A stretch of DNA of 64,000 nucleotides, taken from the NCBI GenBank assembly GCA_010356995.1, contig ML996697.1, forward strand, positions 904,105-968,104, read 5' to 3'. The DNA comes from Trichodelitschia bisporula. Taxonomy: Eukaryota; Ascomycota; Dothideomycetes; Phaeotrichales; Phaeotrichaceae. Each line of letters begins with the position of its first letter. Positions within the stretch are counted from its first letter, which is position 1. Below the pieces are notes generated by a model. The model ran no database searches, was not told the DNA's origin, and worked only from the letters and a program-made list of their open reading frames with translations. A program made the position numbers and the translations under genes. Below, one piece after another: positions 10,545 through 22,290 of the stretch.

Positions 10545-10869
10545 AAATTCAATATGTCATAGGCGGTTGACAGGGCAATCCGGCTCCTGTTCGAGTTATG
10601 CGCGTTTCTTTGGTGACTCAGGTGGGGGTCGTCTTGATAGCGCAGGCGGGTTTCCTGGTCGACAAATTTACGTCACGGGCTTCAGCAGGAGGCCATTATT
10701 TTCAATTTTATTTTGTCCGTTTTGACTCTCATGGTTCGAAAGCTCTTGTCATTCTAGCGAACATGCTCATTCTTCCATGCCAAAACCTTTTCTAATCAAG
10801 CCAAAGTCAATACACGAATACGAGGAATGGGTGTCCTGACTGTTGAAAGGTGATGTGTGATCAATGGAA

Positions 10870-11046
10870 GCTAATACCTTCCTCCGTCTTGCCGCCAACC
10901 CCAGCGCCAGATTTCCTTCAATTGGAAATTACTGACGCGCTAAGAGATTTTGGATGGGCAGCAACATGTGCTCGTCCTGCCCTCCGCATTGAACAACAAC
11001 GCCTCCCTCAAATCGCCCCGTCTTCGGCCTGTCGCCGGTTCCCTTC
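10870..11046 (+). repeat. promoter-like duplicated segment, copy 2
   Basis: Direct counterpart of 8793-8967, about 2.08 kb downstream. It runs through AGATTTCCTTCAATTGG, AAATTACTGACGCGC, ATTTTGGATGGGCAG and CCTGTCGCCGGTTCCC. No coding region follows it before the low-complexity tract at 11265, so it looks like the promoter half of a duplication whose gene is gone, or a duplicated regulatory element. Confidence 0.7.
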
Positions 11047-11264
11047 TCCAGAACTGACCCTGCAAGCGAAGTATCATGAGTATCGGGAGGGTCATATCTC
11101 AATCAAGCGGGGGCACCAGTTGGGACCCCTGTTCCGTCTCCGCAGCGTCACCTCTGCCTGAACGTGACTCAAGCAACGCTACCCCGCACTCCGGTTCTCC
11201 GAGTGGGGTGGCTAGCGGGCTAAGTGCGGGGTTGTACCGTTGTGGGGGAAGGGAAGACAAGTTG

Positions 11265-11373
11265 AGGCAGTGGCGGGGGTGGCGCAGGTGGGCGGAGGTG
11301 GCGGGTGGGGAGGTGGTGGCGCGGGTGGAGGTGGTGGCGTGGGTGGAGGTGGCGGCGTGGGTGGAGGTGGCGC
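11265..11373 (+). repeat. G-rich minisatellite, 18-bp unit
   Basis: GGTGG-dominated tract whose last part repeats the unit GCGTGGGTGGAGGTGGCG about three times. The density of G runs on the plus strand gives it G-quadruplex potential. No gene reads through it convincingly. Confidence 0.6.
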
Positions 11374-11859
11374 TCAAAAATTATGCTCTCTGTGTAGGGT
11401 CTCAGATGACATACACAGGATTATCAGCCTAGCATCCTAACATAGCTTCACGTCTTTATCAATGGAGGCTAATGAGAGGACATAGTGTACGTGACCGTCT
11501 CCCATTTCCGGCTTGGACCAGGTTGAGCTAGGGCCTGGTCCCGTCTTCATCAACGCTCTGCTCGACACAAGAGCTGGGAGTGGCAAACATTGAACACAGC
11601 CACCACATTCCATCATATCTTCTCGGTGCACTGGAGGAATGGTTAATTCCAGATATTTCCAGATCCCCAATGCATTGAAGCCATTACATCACTGATGTGG
11701 CGACATTTTTGTACGCCACTGTTACCATTCGCTATTGGAGTGCTTGATTTCAAAGCTGTGCCATTCCCATTTGTAATCCTTTGCCAATTTCACTTTCAAA
11801 AAGGTATAAAAGGGCTAGGACCGCAACGGAGGGGGGTGGGGACGAGGTTAAGAGAAACT

Positions 11860-14800
11860 TTAGCAAATGAATTCCATGATCAGCACCCGGCCAGACGGAC
11901 ATCCCCAGCCTACCTTACCCTCGTGGACAGCAGCGCCAAATTTCGAACTGCGATACTCGGCTGGAAGCCAAAGAAGCTTTTCCGTGCCTATGGCTACCCA
12001 TTGCTCCTGGAAAATTATGGACCGTGGAAGATTCGATGCCGACGCCAGCTGGTTGCCGTCCGGCGAGAAGGCCACGGCCCTGAACGGACCCGAATGGCCC
12101 TTGAGCTCCTGCAGCGCCTTTCCCGACCCGGCGTCCCACAGCCTGNNNNNNNNNNNNNNNNNNNNNNNNNNNNNNNNNNNNNNNNNNNNNNNNNNNNNNN
12201 NNNNNNNNNNNNNNNNNNNNNNNNNNNNNNNNNNNNNNNNNNNNNNNNNNNNNNNNNNNNNNNNNNNNNNNNNNNNNNNNNNNNNNNNNNNNNNNNNNNN
12301 NNNNNNNNNNNNNNNNNNNNNNNNNNNNNNNNNNNNNNNNNNNNNNNNNNNNNNNNNNNNNNNNNNNNNNNNNNNNNNNNNNNNNNNNNNNNNNNNNNNN
12401 NNNNNNNNNNNNNNNNNNNNNNNNNNNNNNNNNNNNNNNNNNNNNNNNNNNNNNNNNNNNNNNNNNNNNNNNNNNNNNNNNNNNNNNNNNNNNNNNNNNN
12501 NNNNNNNNNNNNNNNNNNNNNNNNNNNNNNNNNNNNNNNNNNNNNNNNNNNNNNNNNNNNNNNNNNNNNNNNNNNNNNNNNNNNNNNNNNNNNNNNNNNN
12601 NNNNNNNNNNNNNNNNNNNNNNNNNNNNNNNNNNNNNNNNNNNNNNNNNNNNNNNNNNNNNNNNNNNNNNNNNNNNNNNNNNNNNNNNNNNNNNNNNNNN
12701 NNNNNNNNNNNNNNNNNNNNNNNNNNNNNNNNNNNNNNNNNNNNNNNNNNNNNNNNNNNNNNNNNNNNNNNNNNNNNNNNNNNNNNNNNNNNNNNNNNNN
12801 NNNNNNNNNNNNNNNNNNNNNNNNNNNNNNNNNNNNNNNNNNNNNNNNNNNNNNNNNNNNNNNNNNNNNNNNNNNNNNNNNNNNNNNNNNNNNNNNNNNN
12901 NNNNNNNNNNNNNNNNNNNNNNNNNNNNNNNNNNNNNNNNNNNNNNNNNNNNNNNNNNNNNNNNNNNNNNNNNNNNNNNNNNNNNNNNNNNNGATGCCGA
13001 CGCCAGCTGCTTGCCGTCCGGCGAGAAGGCCACGACCCTGACCGCACCCGAATGGCCCTCGAGCGTCTGCAGCGCCGCATCCCACGTATCTTGCATGTTA
13101 GGTTGGAAGAGTATCCAGTCGGGTATCTGCATCTGGAATTGCTTTCGAATGATACTCATTTCCGGAGCAAAGATGAGTGCAGAAATGTATGTTTGCAGCG
13201 GCGCGTGCTCGATAATCCACCGGTTCTTTAGGAGAAATCTCTTTGCGTCGAAAAGAAAACTCTGGAGTTCGGTATTTTTGCCGCTCTCGGCCTATTGCGT
13301 TAGCTAACTTTTGAGCAAAAAATTGCGGCTCTCATACCGAAAATAGCGACTGCAGTGTGTTAACTGCATTGACCGACTCCGTCATTCTCTCAATGAGGCC
13401 CATGGCTTCGAGCCAATGCAAAAAATGCTCCTTCAGGAAGACCTGCACTGCGTCTTGGTAGAGCAAAGGTTCTTTGCTGTTCTCAAGATGGTGCACCCAG
13501 TACTGGCAGGCGTACTGGACTTCGGCTGGCAAGTACATTTTTATTGTTTTATCGCTGATTTCGGCCCGCAGTTTTCCAGGATCTTGGATTCCGATGCTGC
13601 AGATGTCGTTTTTGAGGCCTTTAGACATGAGCTGGAGACATTTGATGGCAACCTTTCCATGCATTTCGTGCTCATCCACCCAAAATTCACCCGCAGCCTT
13701 TTCGGTGTCCACAAGGAAGTCGCGAAAAGAAAGATGCAGGAGCCTTACCGGCTTCTTTTTGTCCTCCGGGATACTGAGGACGGAGTGTAGCGAATCTAAT
13801 CTGATCTCGATGTCGTCTTCTGAAACTCCAAGGAGTTGAGCAATTGAAATAATGGAGAGTGGAGTAGCAAGAGTGATGATGATGCCAACAATCTCACGAA
13901 ACTCTGCCACAAGCTTAGCTTTGGCCTTGTTGCCGGGTTGATCGGCAATCTGCTGGTCCAAAATCGGGAGATATGTCCTTTCAAGGTTGGATCCCTCATG
14001 CTGGTGCTCCAGGATAGCGGCAAGAGTCTTCTTAGGATTCCATTTTAGATCGGCGATGAACCGACACACCGTAGCAGCGAAGATGAACAATGGGATCGCC
14101 ATCTCAACCAGCTTTTGGATCGTTTCATCTCCTGGCCAGTCTGACGGCAATCGGGCACGACTGAGGAAATTGTGTTTCCTTCGTATCCTGGCAAACTCGT
14201 GATGCAGGTACAAGGCAAGATCGCGCCTGATTGTGTCTTGCTGGATTACGTGGAGGACGACATCAAGATGTGTTTCTTTTGACATCTCGATGAACCCAAG
14301 ACGAATCGGAAGCTCCGGACGGCTGGTTATGAATATCCGGAGCTGGACTGAAGACACATCCTTCCCCTGCTCTAGGATCTGAATGAGGCTCCTCACGTCC
14401 TGCTCCTGCTCACACTCGTCCAACGCGTCAACCACAACGATCAGAGGCGAGAAGTTTAACGGAGCATCTTTCAACGGCTGAATAATGAGTTTTTGAAACT
14501 GTTCGTGTGAAGACTTGTCGACGATAGTGGGGTCATTATCAATGGTCCGCGCAATGAATGGTGACAATTGGGGCCGCCTGATCGCAAGTTGAGAGGCGAT
14601 AGTGGTGAAAAACTTGGCCACATTGCCGCGGTCGTCTTCACCTCGCTTGAAGAAGAAACTTGCCCCAAGCTGCCCCTTTCCCTCGAAACTCCGAGCAACC
14701 GTGCGAGAAATGGTGGACTTTCCAGTACCGGCAACGCCATTCAGCCAGAATATGAACTTGCCGTGAGGATCCTCGGCCCAGTCAGAAATGTCTCGTAGCA

Positions 14801-16313
14801 GCTCGGTCCTGGTATCTTGCAGACATTCCACTGAATGCTCATCTTGGTGTGAGTCGAATGCCGCGCCCGTAGCCATGGGCAATGTCGGGATCACCCTGAG
14901 CGTGAATGGGTCCATCTCAACTTTGGCCATCTCGACTTTGGCCGGCGGAAGCAACAACAAAAGCTCTTTAGCGTACGCTGCCGCCGTCCCCGCCGCGTAC
15001 GGCTGCCAGCTCTTGCTCTTGTGAGAGTCCGAGTAGTCGCAGATTCCCCGCACAGGCAGGCATTGAAAACTGTTCATCACCCCGGCGGCTTCCATTTCGA
15101 AGCACAGGACGCCTCCGAGTTTCGCGCTGACTTTGTCTCGTTCCTTGGCATCGCGCATGACTTGATTCCCCGAGGCGATCGTACCGTAGTGAATCATGAC
15201 ATGTTCACCACGCGTCTGGCGCCGCACGCTATGTTCTTGCTTACAATTGTTGCAGTTTTCCTCTCCCTCCTCATGGTTGTACTCAGGGTCGTATAGGACA
15301 TCGGGCCCGGCCTTGTCGCGAGCAAAAAGAGATTGGTTGCTGAGCTTGGCAAGATGTTCTACGAAACCAAATCTTCCAGTCAGATGGCTGGCCTTCAGCC
15401 TCGCCACCGCGTTCAGCAAGGCCATTGAGGGAGCGTTCAGAAATCCAGTCCGTTCAACCCCATCCGGCCTTGTCTTGCCCGAGTCGTACTGAATCACTCC
15501 GCCACAATCCTTGGACGGCTGGCAAACAACAACGTCCCCAAGCCGGATGTCGGCTTTTGCGCTCGGCACACCGCCTCCGATGCCGACCATGACGCCGAGT
15601 TGAACCGAAGTGAAGGTTGACTTCATTTGAGCAGCCGCCGAGGCCGCCGAGTTTGTGCCCGTCAGTCCCAGGACCATGAGGACGGTATTGTGTTTGCCAA
15701 CGCGGCCGAGCGTGTAGCTATTGGGATCGGACGCGTGCTGGGGGAGAGGTTGGTGCTCTTCATCGAGCATCTCCTTGGCTGCCGCAAGTTCAACCGGGAG
15801 AGCGCAAATCCACCCTATTGTGTAGTCTACGTGACGAAGTCGGCGGGCTGGCCCTCTGTTGGTGGCTCTCTGAAGGGCAAGTGGTGAAGATGAGGTCCGG
15901 AGAGTCGACGGATGCGGCTGCAAAGGAGCCGTCGGCGCAATCGGTGTTGCCGCTTGGGTATAAGAAGCTACCGATATGTTTAGGGATGGCGATGGTAGCG
16001 CCAAAAGAACGGTCTGGCTGACACTGCTCGCGGGGACAGGTGTGGTGGTCTCGCCAGCAACAGATGAGGAGGGACGCGAAAGGCTGGAAGAGGCACGAAA
16101 TTGGCCCCGTGTCCGGATCCGCTTTGCAGGTGGCATCTTGAAAACAATGGTGCTAGTCAAGAAATTGCGGACTTGTGAAAATGCAGGAGTGGAACTCGAG
16201 GTTGAAGGCGAGGCTTTGGGGCTTCCAGCTGAGCTCAACTGCGGAGCAGAATGCCAAGAATGGGGCTGTGAGCTGTCGACGACGAGATTGGAGGAGACAC
16301 TGCGACATGCCAC
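11860..16313 (-). CDS. NLR-like STAND protein: PNP_UDP_1 - NACHT - WD40 repeats (interrupted by assembly gap)
   Basis: Fungal NOD-like receptor architecture, as in proteins linked to heterokaryon incompatibility and non-self recognition. Exon 1 is 16313-13338 and exon 2 runs from 13291 to 11860. The 46-nt intron has donor GTATGA, branch GCTAAC and acceptor CAATAG. Residues 1-160 are Ser/Pro-rich. The nucleoside-phosphorylase-like domain (about 163-455) begins YTIGWICALPVELAAAK and contains GIGGGVP, RLGDVVV and CFEMEAAGVMN. The NACHT has Walker A GVAGTGKST (526-534) and Walker B LIVVVDALDEC (624-634), followed by FITSRPELPI. After the intron come FLFDAKRFLLKN and WD40 units with EGHSGAVRVVAFSPDG. 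The end, LWLPAEYR...SGRV, is the usual close of this family. The frames on either side of the gap differ only because the gap length is arbitrary. ATG 16313 gives the longest form; Met60 (16136) is an alternative start. Confidence 0.9.
12146..12992. other. assembly gap (847 N) inside the WD40 array
   Basis: Run of N. The sequence on both sides is a WD40 unit of nearly the same DNA sequence (GATGCCGACGCCAGCTG appears at 12034 and again at 12993). Collapse of near-identical repeats is therefore the likely cause. At 126 nt per unit the stated gap would hold about seven units, if its length is real. Confidence 0.95.
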
Positions 16314-17206
16314 GGAGCATCAAGTTCTCATGCCAACTGATCAGTTCGTAGACGAAGACTTCGCTGGAGGACATATCCGGTCGTTCATCCATGTACGCCG
16401 CCCACGCTGCTTGCGCCGTCTATGCCCGCATCGTAGGTGCTGTTTGCATGTCACTAATATGCAGATTGTGGATGTGTGAATATTGCTATGTGTATTGTGT
16501 GTGTATCTAGCTAAGAGAGAGAGTGCAAGAGCCCGCTCAGCAGGTGGAGAGTTGACTGCCAAGCCATGAGGCCGGCCTAGTCCATTACGTCTGATCTCAT
16601 CTTGCTATCTGACCTTGGGTCAACAGGTGCTCTACGGGATATCGAGACTGACCAGGGCTCGAGCATAAACAGGCTCGGGAGGTACGGGAGTGGCGGTCAT
16701 GGTTTGGGCGGGAGTTTAGCAGCACAGTGAGGGGCGGACAAGGCATGCAGACTGTTCCGATAGAGAAGATACGTAGTTGATTCTGCAGAAGAGGTGGCCG
16801 GATAATGTGTGAAATGGGTGTGGGGAGGAGCCCTGGTGCTGGATTGACGGCTCGATTGGAGTTGAGCAGACGACATCATATCAGTCATGTTGTTTCGAGT
16901 GTCATCATCGCGGGACTCGAGAAACATGCAGTACCGCAGCACAATTGAGCCCGCGGGAGCGTGCGACCATTCCAACTGCGAAGGAAAGATCTCATCCCCA
17001 TCGAGCAGAAAAAATTGCCCATCCCCAACTCCACGACTTGTCGTCAACAGACCATCAATGGCAAAAGGTTGAAGTGATAGACAGCGCCTAGCTTCCCCTC
17101 GAACTAGCCTAGCGGCTCCTCCCGTCCATCAAGCGGCCCCGCGTAGCCCGTAGTCTATCCCTCGCATTCCCGGCCTCACAAATATTTTACTCTATCACAG
17201 TTCGGC
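16314..17206. other. intergenic, no gene supported
   Basis: A minus-strand frame at about 16697-17047 contains LDGDEIFPSQLEWSHAP, but it has no ATG at its head and low-complexity sequence after it, so I do not call a gene. Confidence 0.4.
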
Positions 17207-17324
17207 ACATACGGCCACAGGTCGCTGAATACACCAGTCCCCGTCTGCTCACTGAAGTTAAACAGCGAACCGGTTGATTAGTAGTTGCGTGGGTGACCAG
17301 CAGCGAATCCCAACTGCTGTATGT
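17207..17324 (+). rRNA. 5S ribosomal RNA
   Basis: 118 nt matching the fungal 5S consensus. The 5' end ACATACGGCC pairs with the 3' end GTATGT. Inside are CCCGTCTGCTCACTGAAG, GTTAAACAGCG, TTAGTAGTTG, GTGGGTGACCA and GCGAATCCC. A T5 tract begins at the 3' end, as expected for RNA polymerase III termination. It stands alone, as 5S genes usually do in Pezizomycotina. Confidence 0.93.
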
Positions 17325-18190
17325 TTTTGATGTTTTTGCCCTGGCAGGGTGCGATGGTCGTCATGCGGATTCTCCGCAGCTATCGTTTTGCTGACGCGCC
17401 TTGGGCCGACAGCTCCCAGAGAGACAGATACTGCAAACTGAGTGTCCGCAGTGCGGACAGGAAGGCAGTATGCATAGTACCGGCCACCGGTTTCTGGGTG
17501 GGGATAACGTACAGCACAGAAGAGTGGGCGAAGCGAATGGATAGTGGCACGTTCTACCCGACCTGGAGTTGCAGGCCATGTGCTGGTTACCCGGCGGAGA
17601 GTCCTGAGGATTTTGGCGGTGTCCCGTGGACTGGAATGGAGGACATTTGTACATTTGCTTACCTGGCAGAGAGCCTCCGAAGAGATGTTGTCCATTGTGT
17701 GCCGGGTAGGTGTAGGACGAAGACAAGTGCAGTATACTCCGCTTACCCGGCATGGACATGGTGCAGCTTACCCGGCACGGAGGCTTGAAAAGATCAGTCT
17801 CAGGTTCAAATTTGAACAAAACATACGGCACCAGACCAGTGTCACGCTTCCAGAGTATGCGATCCAGAAGCGTGAAGGCGGTCTGCTGGACTGGCGAGAG
17901 TTGGCGGTGTGTTGTGCGTCGTGTAGACATGGGGGGGTGGAGCTTACCCGGCTCTCGGCCATCGTCGAAGAAAAATAGATCAACCATCCCATGATCTATC
18001 ATTCACCACCCAAACCACCCATAGCGTGGAGCAAAACCACAAGTCTCCTCTCTCTTTCCCCAATGCCTTTCAGACTGGCATCCTCCGGTAAACCCGCCTT
18101 CACATATATCCTCCCGCCCCAAACCCCCCACTCACTTCGGGCAAAAGGAAAGAAAGACCACCCCACGCACTATGGAACAAAATGCAAAAA
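17325..18190. other. unassigned stretch with repeated CCGGGTAAGC motifs on the minus strand
   Basis: An open minus-strand frame (17361-18002) starts MIDHGMVDLFFFDDGREPG and includes LLDRILWKRDTGLVPYVLF, which looks protein-like. The frame also contains four splice-donor-like G/GTAAGC sites (near 17668, 17748, 17773 and 17949) and a related GGGTAACC near 17592. It may be an intron-rich small gene or a chance reading. No family is recognised. Confidence 0.25.
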
Positions 18191-18281
18191 TGATTCTGCC
18201 CGGGCTCGAACCGGGGACCACTTGTGTCCAAACATTGGAAGAATGTTAGACAAGTGTGATAACCAGCTACACCACAGAACC
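18191..18281 (-). tRNA. tRNA-Val (anticodon AAC) with a 17-nt intron
   Basis: 91 nt. Acceptor stem GGTTCTG pairs with CAGAATC, T arm has GGTTCGAGCC, discriminator A. The anticodon stem CTTGT/ACAAG encloses the mature loop CTAACAC. The intron occupies 18227-18243 and sits in the canonical place, one base 3' of the anticodon. Removing it leaves a 74-nt tRNA. Confidence 0.93.
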
Positions 18282-18861
18282 ACTTGATGATTTTCTATTA
18301 AAGTGTACTTTAAATAAGGGAGGCCAAAGAAAGCGGATGATCTCGAGGGCGCGAGCGGGGAGCGATGAATGGGTGGTGGCGGGTTTAAATAATGACTGAT
18401 TTGGAGAAAAGGTGGGCCTCCGTGCGTTGATGATCTCGGCGAAGTGATAAACTCGGAGACCCGGTGATGAAGACGGGGACATAATCAAGACGGGGAAACT
18501 GATGAAGTCGGTGAAACTGATGAACAAGGTGCCCGCGCCGAGCCCCAAACGTGGCCTTGCGGTCGATGATTGGCCCGACGCAACGTACTACCACAAGGCC
18601 GAGAAACAACGACCACACCTCAAACAAGCAAGCGCACATGCCCGTCCCAGGCAAGGAAAATAAAGCATAAGTCATAGATGCGGAGTAGTATGCAACACGT
18701 AAAGCGGCCCAAAGTCATCGACGTCGTCACTCATTCGTTTTGCCTCCGCGCCGCCGTGATCATCCAACGCGAAAGCATGCGTGCCCAACGCCGCTAAGCC
18801 GACCCATCCAATACCGCCCCTAAACGCCGATTTGCCATCCGCCTCGCACCAATGCCGGACC

Positions 18862-20326
18862 TCAGTCTCGCATCAGACACCCCTTCGCCTTGACATGCTC
18901 GATCCGCTCGCGCCACGTCTCGAACACAAGCGGGCACTCGCCGCGCCCACACCTGAGGAACCGCACCTCAACCGCATTAACCCTCCCCCAGTGCCCCAGT
19001 CTGCCCATCCGCTCTGTGTCCTGGTTAGGAGAGTGCTTCTGCCGGATATGTTGAGTGAGCTGATCCTTGCGCGCGAACACGCGGTGCTCCTCCGGCTTCG
19101 CCCGACACTCCTGGTACCTGTGCTCGGCCAGGTGCTTCTCGTCCACATCCGTCGCGTCGCAGAAGGGGCATAGCCCACCTATGACATCTGGCACATCCTC
19201 GGCGCAGCACACCCACTGTACAGGGCGCGCGTGGATCGCCTCCTCGTGCCGTTGCCACTTATCTGGCCTGTTGAAGCTCTCGTGGCAAAAGGTGCACTGG
19301 TGCACGCAGTCGCCCTGCCCGTGTCCCGACTTCTTCACATATGGGTGAAAACGTTTCTTGCCCTGCCGCCGTACCTCCTTGCCCCCAAAGCGCGGGCTTG
19401 GCGACGACGGCTGCGACACGGGACTGATAGGCAGCGGGGGCGCACGATCGCGCAAAAGCGGAGGAATGGCAAGCTTGGGCAGCGAAATGGGACCCGGGCG
19501 GATGGGAATGAGGAACTGTGGGGGATGAGCGTCGTCTAGCGAGCCGTCAGCCTTGTCTTGGCAAAGTGACAGCGAGGGATAACCCACCAGTCTTGCAGCG
19601 CGCGCGCGTGTTGTTGAAGAAAGTCTTGACCACAGCAAGATCGAGCTCCAGCTTATCGGCCAACTGCCTCAGGGCCTCCTGCGTCGGGTACTTGTCCTTC
19701 TCAAAGGTCTCTTTGAGCTTGGTTTTGGCGGACTTGGGGATCGGGGTCTTGGGCGCGTAGCGGCGGCGGTTGCGCACGGGCTCGTTGGCGGCGGGCGTGT
19801 CCTCCGGTGGCGTCGAGGGCGTCGATGGCATCGGAACGTCGCCCAGATCCGACGATGCTAGGCCATAAGGAGAGTGATCCGAAATGTGGGGTGACAGGTC
19901 TTGTGCATTTCCGATCGGGGACGAGGAAGGTGAGCCTAGCAGCGAACCATCCCACGCCGGCGAGTCGGACGCCGGCGAGTCGAGCTGCCCGAAGGAGCCA
20001 AGGGACGGGCACGAGTCGCTGACACCAGAAGGGGAGTGCGGTTGATCAAAGGGTGAAGAATAACTGGACACCGAGGTGCTGTCATCTGGGACAAGGAAGA
20101 TTGACAGGTCGTCGAGCGGGGGACTCCACTCCTCCTGCCATATAATGCCGTCGTCCCAATCCGAGAGAGCGTCAGCGGCCGCCGGGGGCCACTGCAAATT
20201 ACAGGCGGGATCCGACTTCCCGCTTGCATCTATGATCCCATTTGCGGTATCACAGGGCGCTTGGGGATTCACGGTGGCTGTTGCTTCGCAACTTTCAGAA
20301 ACACCACTAGGGGAAAAAGCATGCAA
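18862..20326 (-). CDS. homeobox and C2H2 zinc-finger transcription factor
   Basis: Nuclear regulator combining a homeodomain with zinc-finger-like modules, a combination seen in Pezizomycotina. The model is 20326-19588 joined to 19535-18862 (470 residues). The 52-nt intron has donor GTGGGT, branch GGCTGACG and acceptor GCTAG in phase 1. Residues 1-185 are acidic and Ser/Pro-rich, a plausible activation region. The homeodomain part (about 185-245) includes RRRYAPKTPIPKSAKTKLKE and helix 3 VVKTFFNNTRARCK. The second half has CTFCHESFNRPDKWQRHEEAIH, followed by Cys/His-rich segments CPFCDATD and RKDQLTQHIRQKH. The 5' end is uncertain: a perfect GTAAGT donor just upstream (20344) could join an earlier exon to 20306 and bypass ATG 20326, but that intron would be only 38 nt. 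Confidence 0.8.
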
Positions 20327-20344
20327 TGCAGGATTTAGACTTAC

Positions 20345-22290
20345 TGCGTGCCATAATTCTTACGAAGCTGGGTAAAACACTTTGTTTCTTTAGCGGGACG
20401 CCAAACACGCGGGTAATCACAGCAATGAATCTTGTAGGTCGCCGTGGACTTCGAGGGCTGATTTTCCCCACGCCTCCATATGCCCAGCCAAAATGATGAT
20501 CTCGGGGAAGCACCTTCGCTGATTGTCACGTTGGCCAAGGACAGGGCTGACGGGACTGGTTCAAGGGCACCATGGCTGCTGGGGGAGCCTTGCGCGGAGC
20601 GGTGCGCTGATTGGCGCATCATGACGGTTAGGAAAAAGCAACAACGGGCGTTCACGAGAGCTGGCAGCGGGGAAGATTGGGGATGTAAATACATTATACT
20701 TCTATCAGACGTCAGTGGAATCGATGTCAGAGATGGAGAGAGGGGTACCTGAAGACGGTGAAGCTTTGATACCTAAACAATTGGGGTTAGTAACGACCTG
20801 CACGAGAGGGGCTTTGTTCAACGCATCGCGCTGCATTGTGCTCCCGAAGATGATCGAGGCAGAAGTGCCAGATCAAAACGCCACAGTGGTAGCCGAGGGA
20901 CACAGAGGAACACAGGCCCGTATTTACCGTTAGATGGCACATTCAGCAGTCCAGGTTGGGGCGGAAGGTATGGGAGCCGTCGCCGCAAGGGAAGGCGGGC
21001 CTTGGGGTGCCATAAGTTGGCGACCCAAAAAACTCCAGACTGAACCCATTGCCAGATGAAGGCAAACGATTTCAACTGGTCTGTCAGTCAGCCAATCCAG
21101 CAGGTATTCCGGTAATGCTGTCGAGTTTGATGTCTCCAGAGTCTCTGGTATACGACGAAGCGAACGGTAAAATGAAAAGATGGTGTCCACGAAAGAAATG
21201 ATGCCCGGTCCCCGATCTGGACGGCAAGAAGAGCGGGTCACCAATGGAGCAGCTGTCGGGTCATCAAAACCAAAGGCATGCGAAGCGGGTTAAGTCCAGG
21301 GAAACAGAGGGCGGGGGGCACGCTCTTTATGTGCTCGAACTCGCGCCACGCTGCACTTGCCATGCTGTCCTCTGCAATGACGGTGAGTTGTCCGCAAGAA
21401 CAGCGAACCAGAGCGGTGCAAGGTGCATTGGCATATGCAGAGTTTTCCCGAAGGCCAGAATTGGAGGTGAGGTATGCAAGGCGAAGGTGTTGCGGTGTTG
21501 GCAGATGCGGGTGCAAGATCTGGGAGGGTGGGGAGTTTATGAGCCTCGAGGGTGGAGGGTTAGCACATGGATGGTAGGATGTTTCGCTATGCACTTGGAT
21601 GCATGAGATGTAGGTACGGAGGAGCAAGCAGCACGCATGAGAGTGGCTGGGATAGGGTGGGAGAAAGTGTTTGATGGGATTGGAGATGAAGGCGCGGGGG
21701 ATGCAAAAACTTCTGCCTCAGGACAACATGGGCCGACTATAGTACCGTCAGTGGCGGTGCAGCAAAGAATTGCGCCAAAAGTGGCTGAGCAGTGTGGCGA
21801 GTGCTGCAGGCAAACAAGCATGACGCTAGACAAGTGCTAACGCACTTCGGGAAGAAAGGCAACCAATGGAAAGCTGCGTTGCCCTGGTTATCCAGATGGA
21901 CATGGCCTGTGCACGACCACAACTATTCCGCTCTCGTCTCTCGGTGAACCAGGCAAGCTGAGCTCAACCCCTCCCGTCAACTGGTGAGTAGAGCCACGGA
22001 CACCGCAACTCTTCCCGTTCCCCCAGTTACACTCTCTGCAAAAGCATCCAGATCTTTATCGCATTCCCCGCTCCATATCTTCAGGTGACTTTGGGATACC
22101 TTTGACCTTCGGATTCTCGGCAAAACGTCACAGTTCACGCTCAGCTCCCGACAGCTTCACCACTCTCAAGGCTATCGCGCTACAACAATAACCGCATTGC
22201 ACACACTCAACGCCGCCCGAGAGATGGCGCGCTGCCATTCCTAAGCACCTTTTAAACTTCTCTTTAGCAAGTGAACGGCACATAGCAATC
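20345..22290. other. intergenic, no gene seen apart from a possible 5' exon of the homeobox gene
   Basis: The minus frame ending at 20345 (HCCDYPRVWRPAKETKC...) could be an upstream exon of the homeobox gene. The rest, about 1.6 kb, shows only short conflicting frames. The last 350 bp before 22291 are the presumed promoter and leader of the b561-like gene. Confidence 0.4.

Noticed and set aside
8793-11046. CRISPR-like array formed by the repeats around the zinc-finger gene
   Set aside because: Eukaryotic context, only two long diverged copies, no regular short spacers.
11695-13231. Plus-strand frames of about 450 codons across the gap
   Set aside because: They are open only because N has no stop codons; the minus strand encodes WD40 units continuous with the NLR gene.
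16697-17047. Minus-strand frame with LDGDEIFPSQLEWS, faintly like the ubiquitin-like or short domains found near fungal NLRs
   Set aside because: No ATG at its head, the similarity is too short to trust, and the second half is low complexity.
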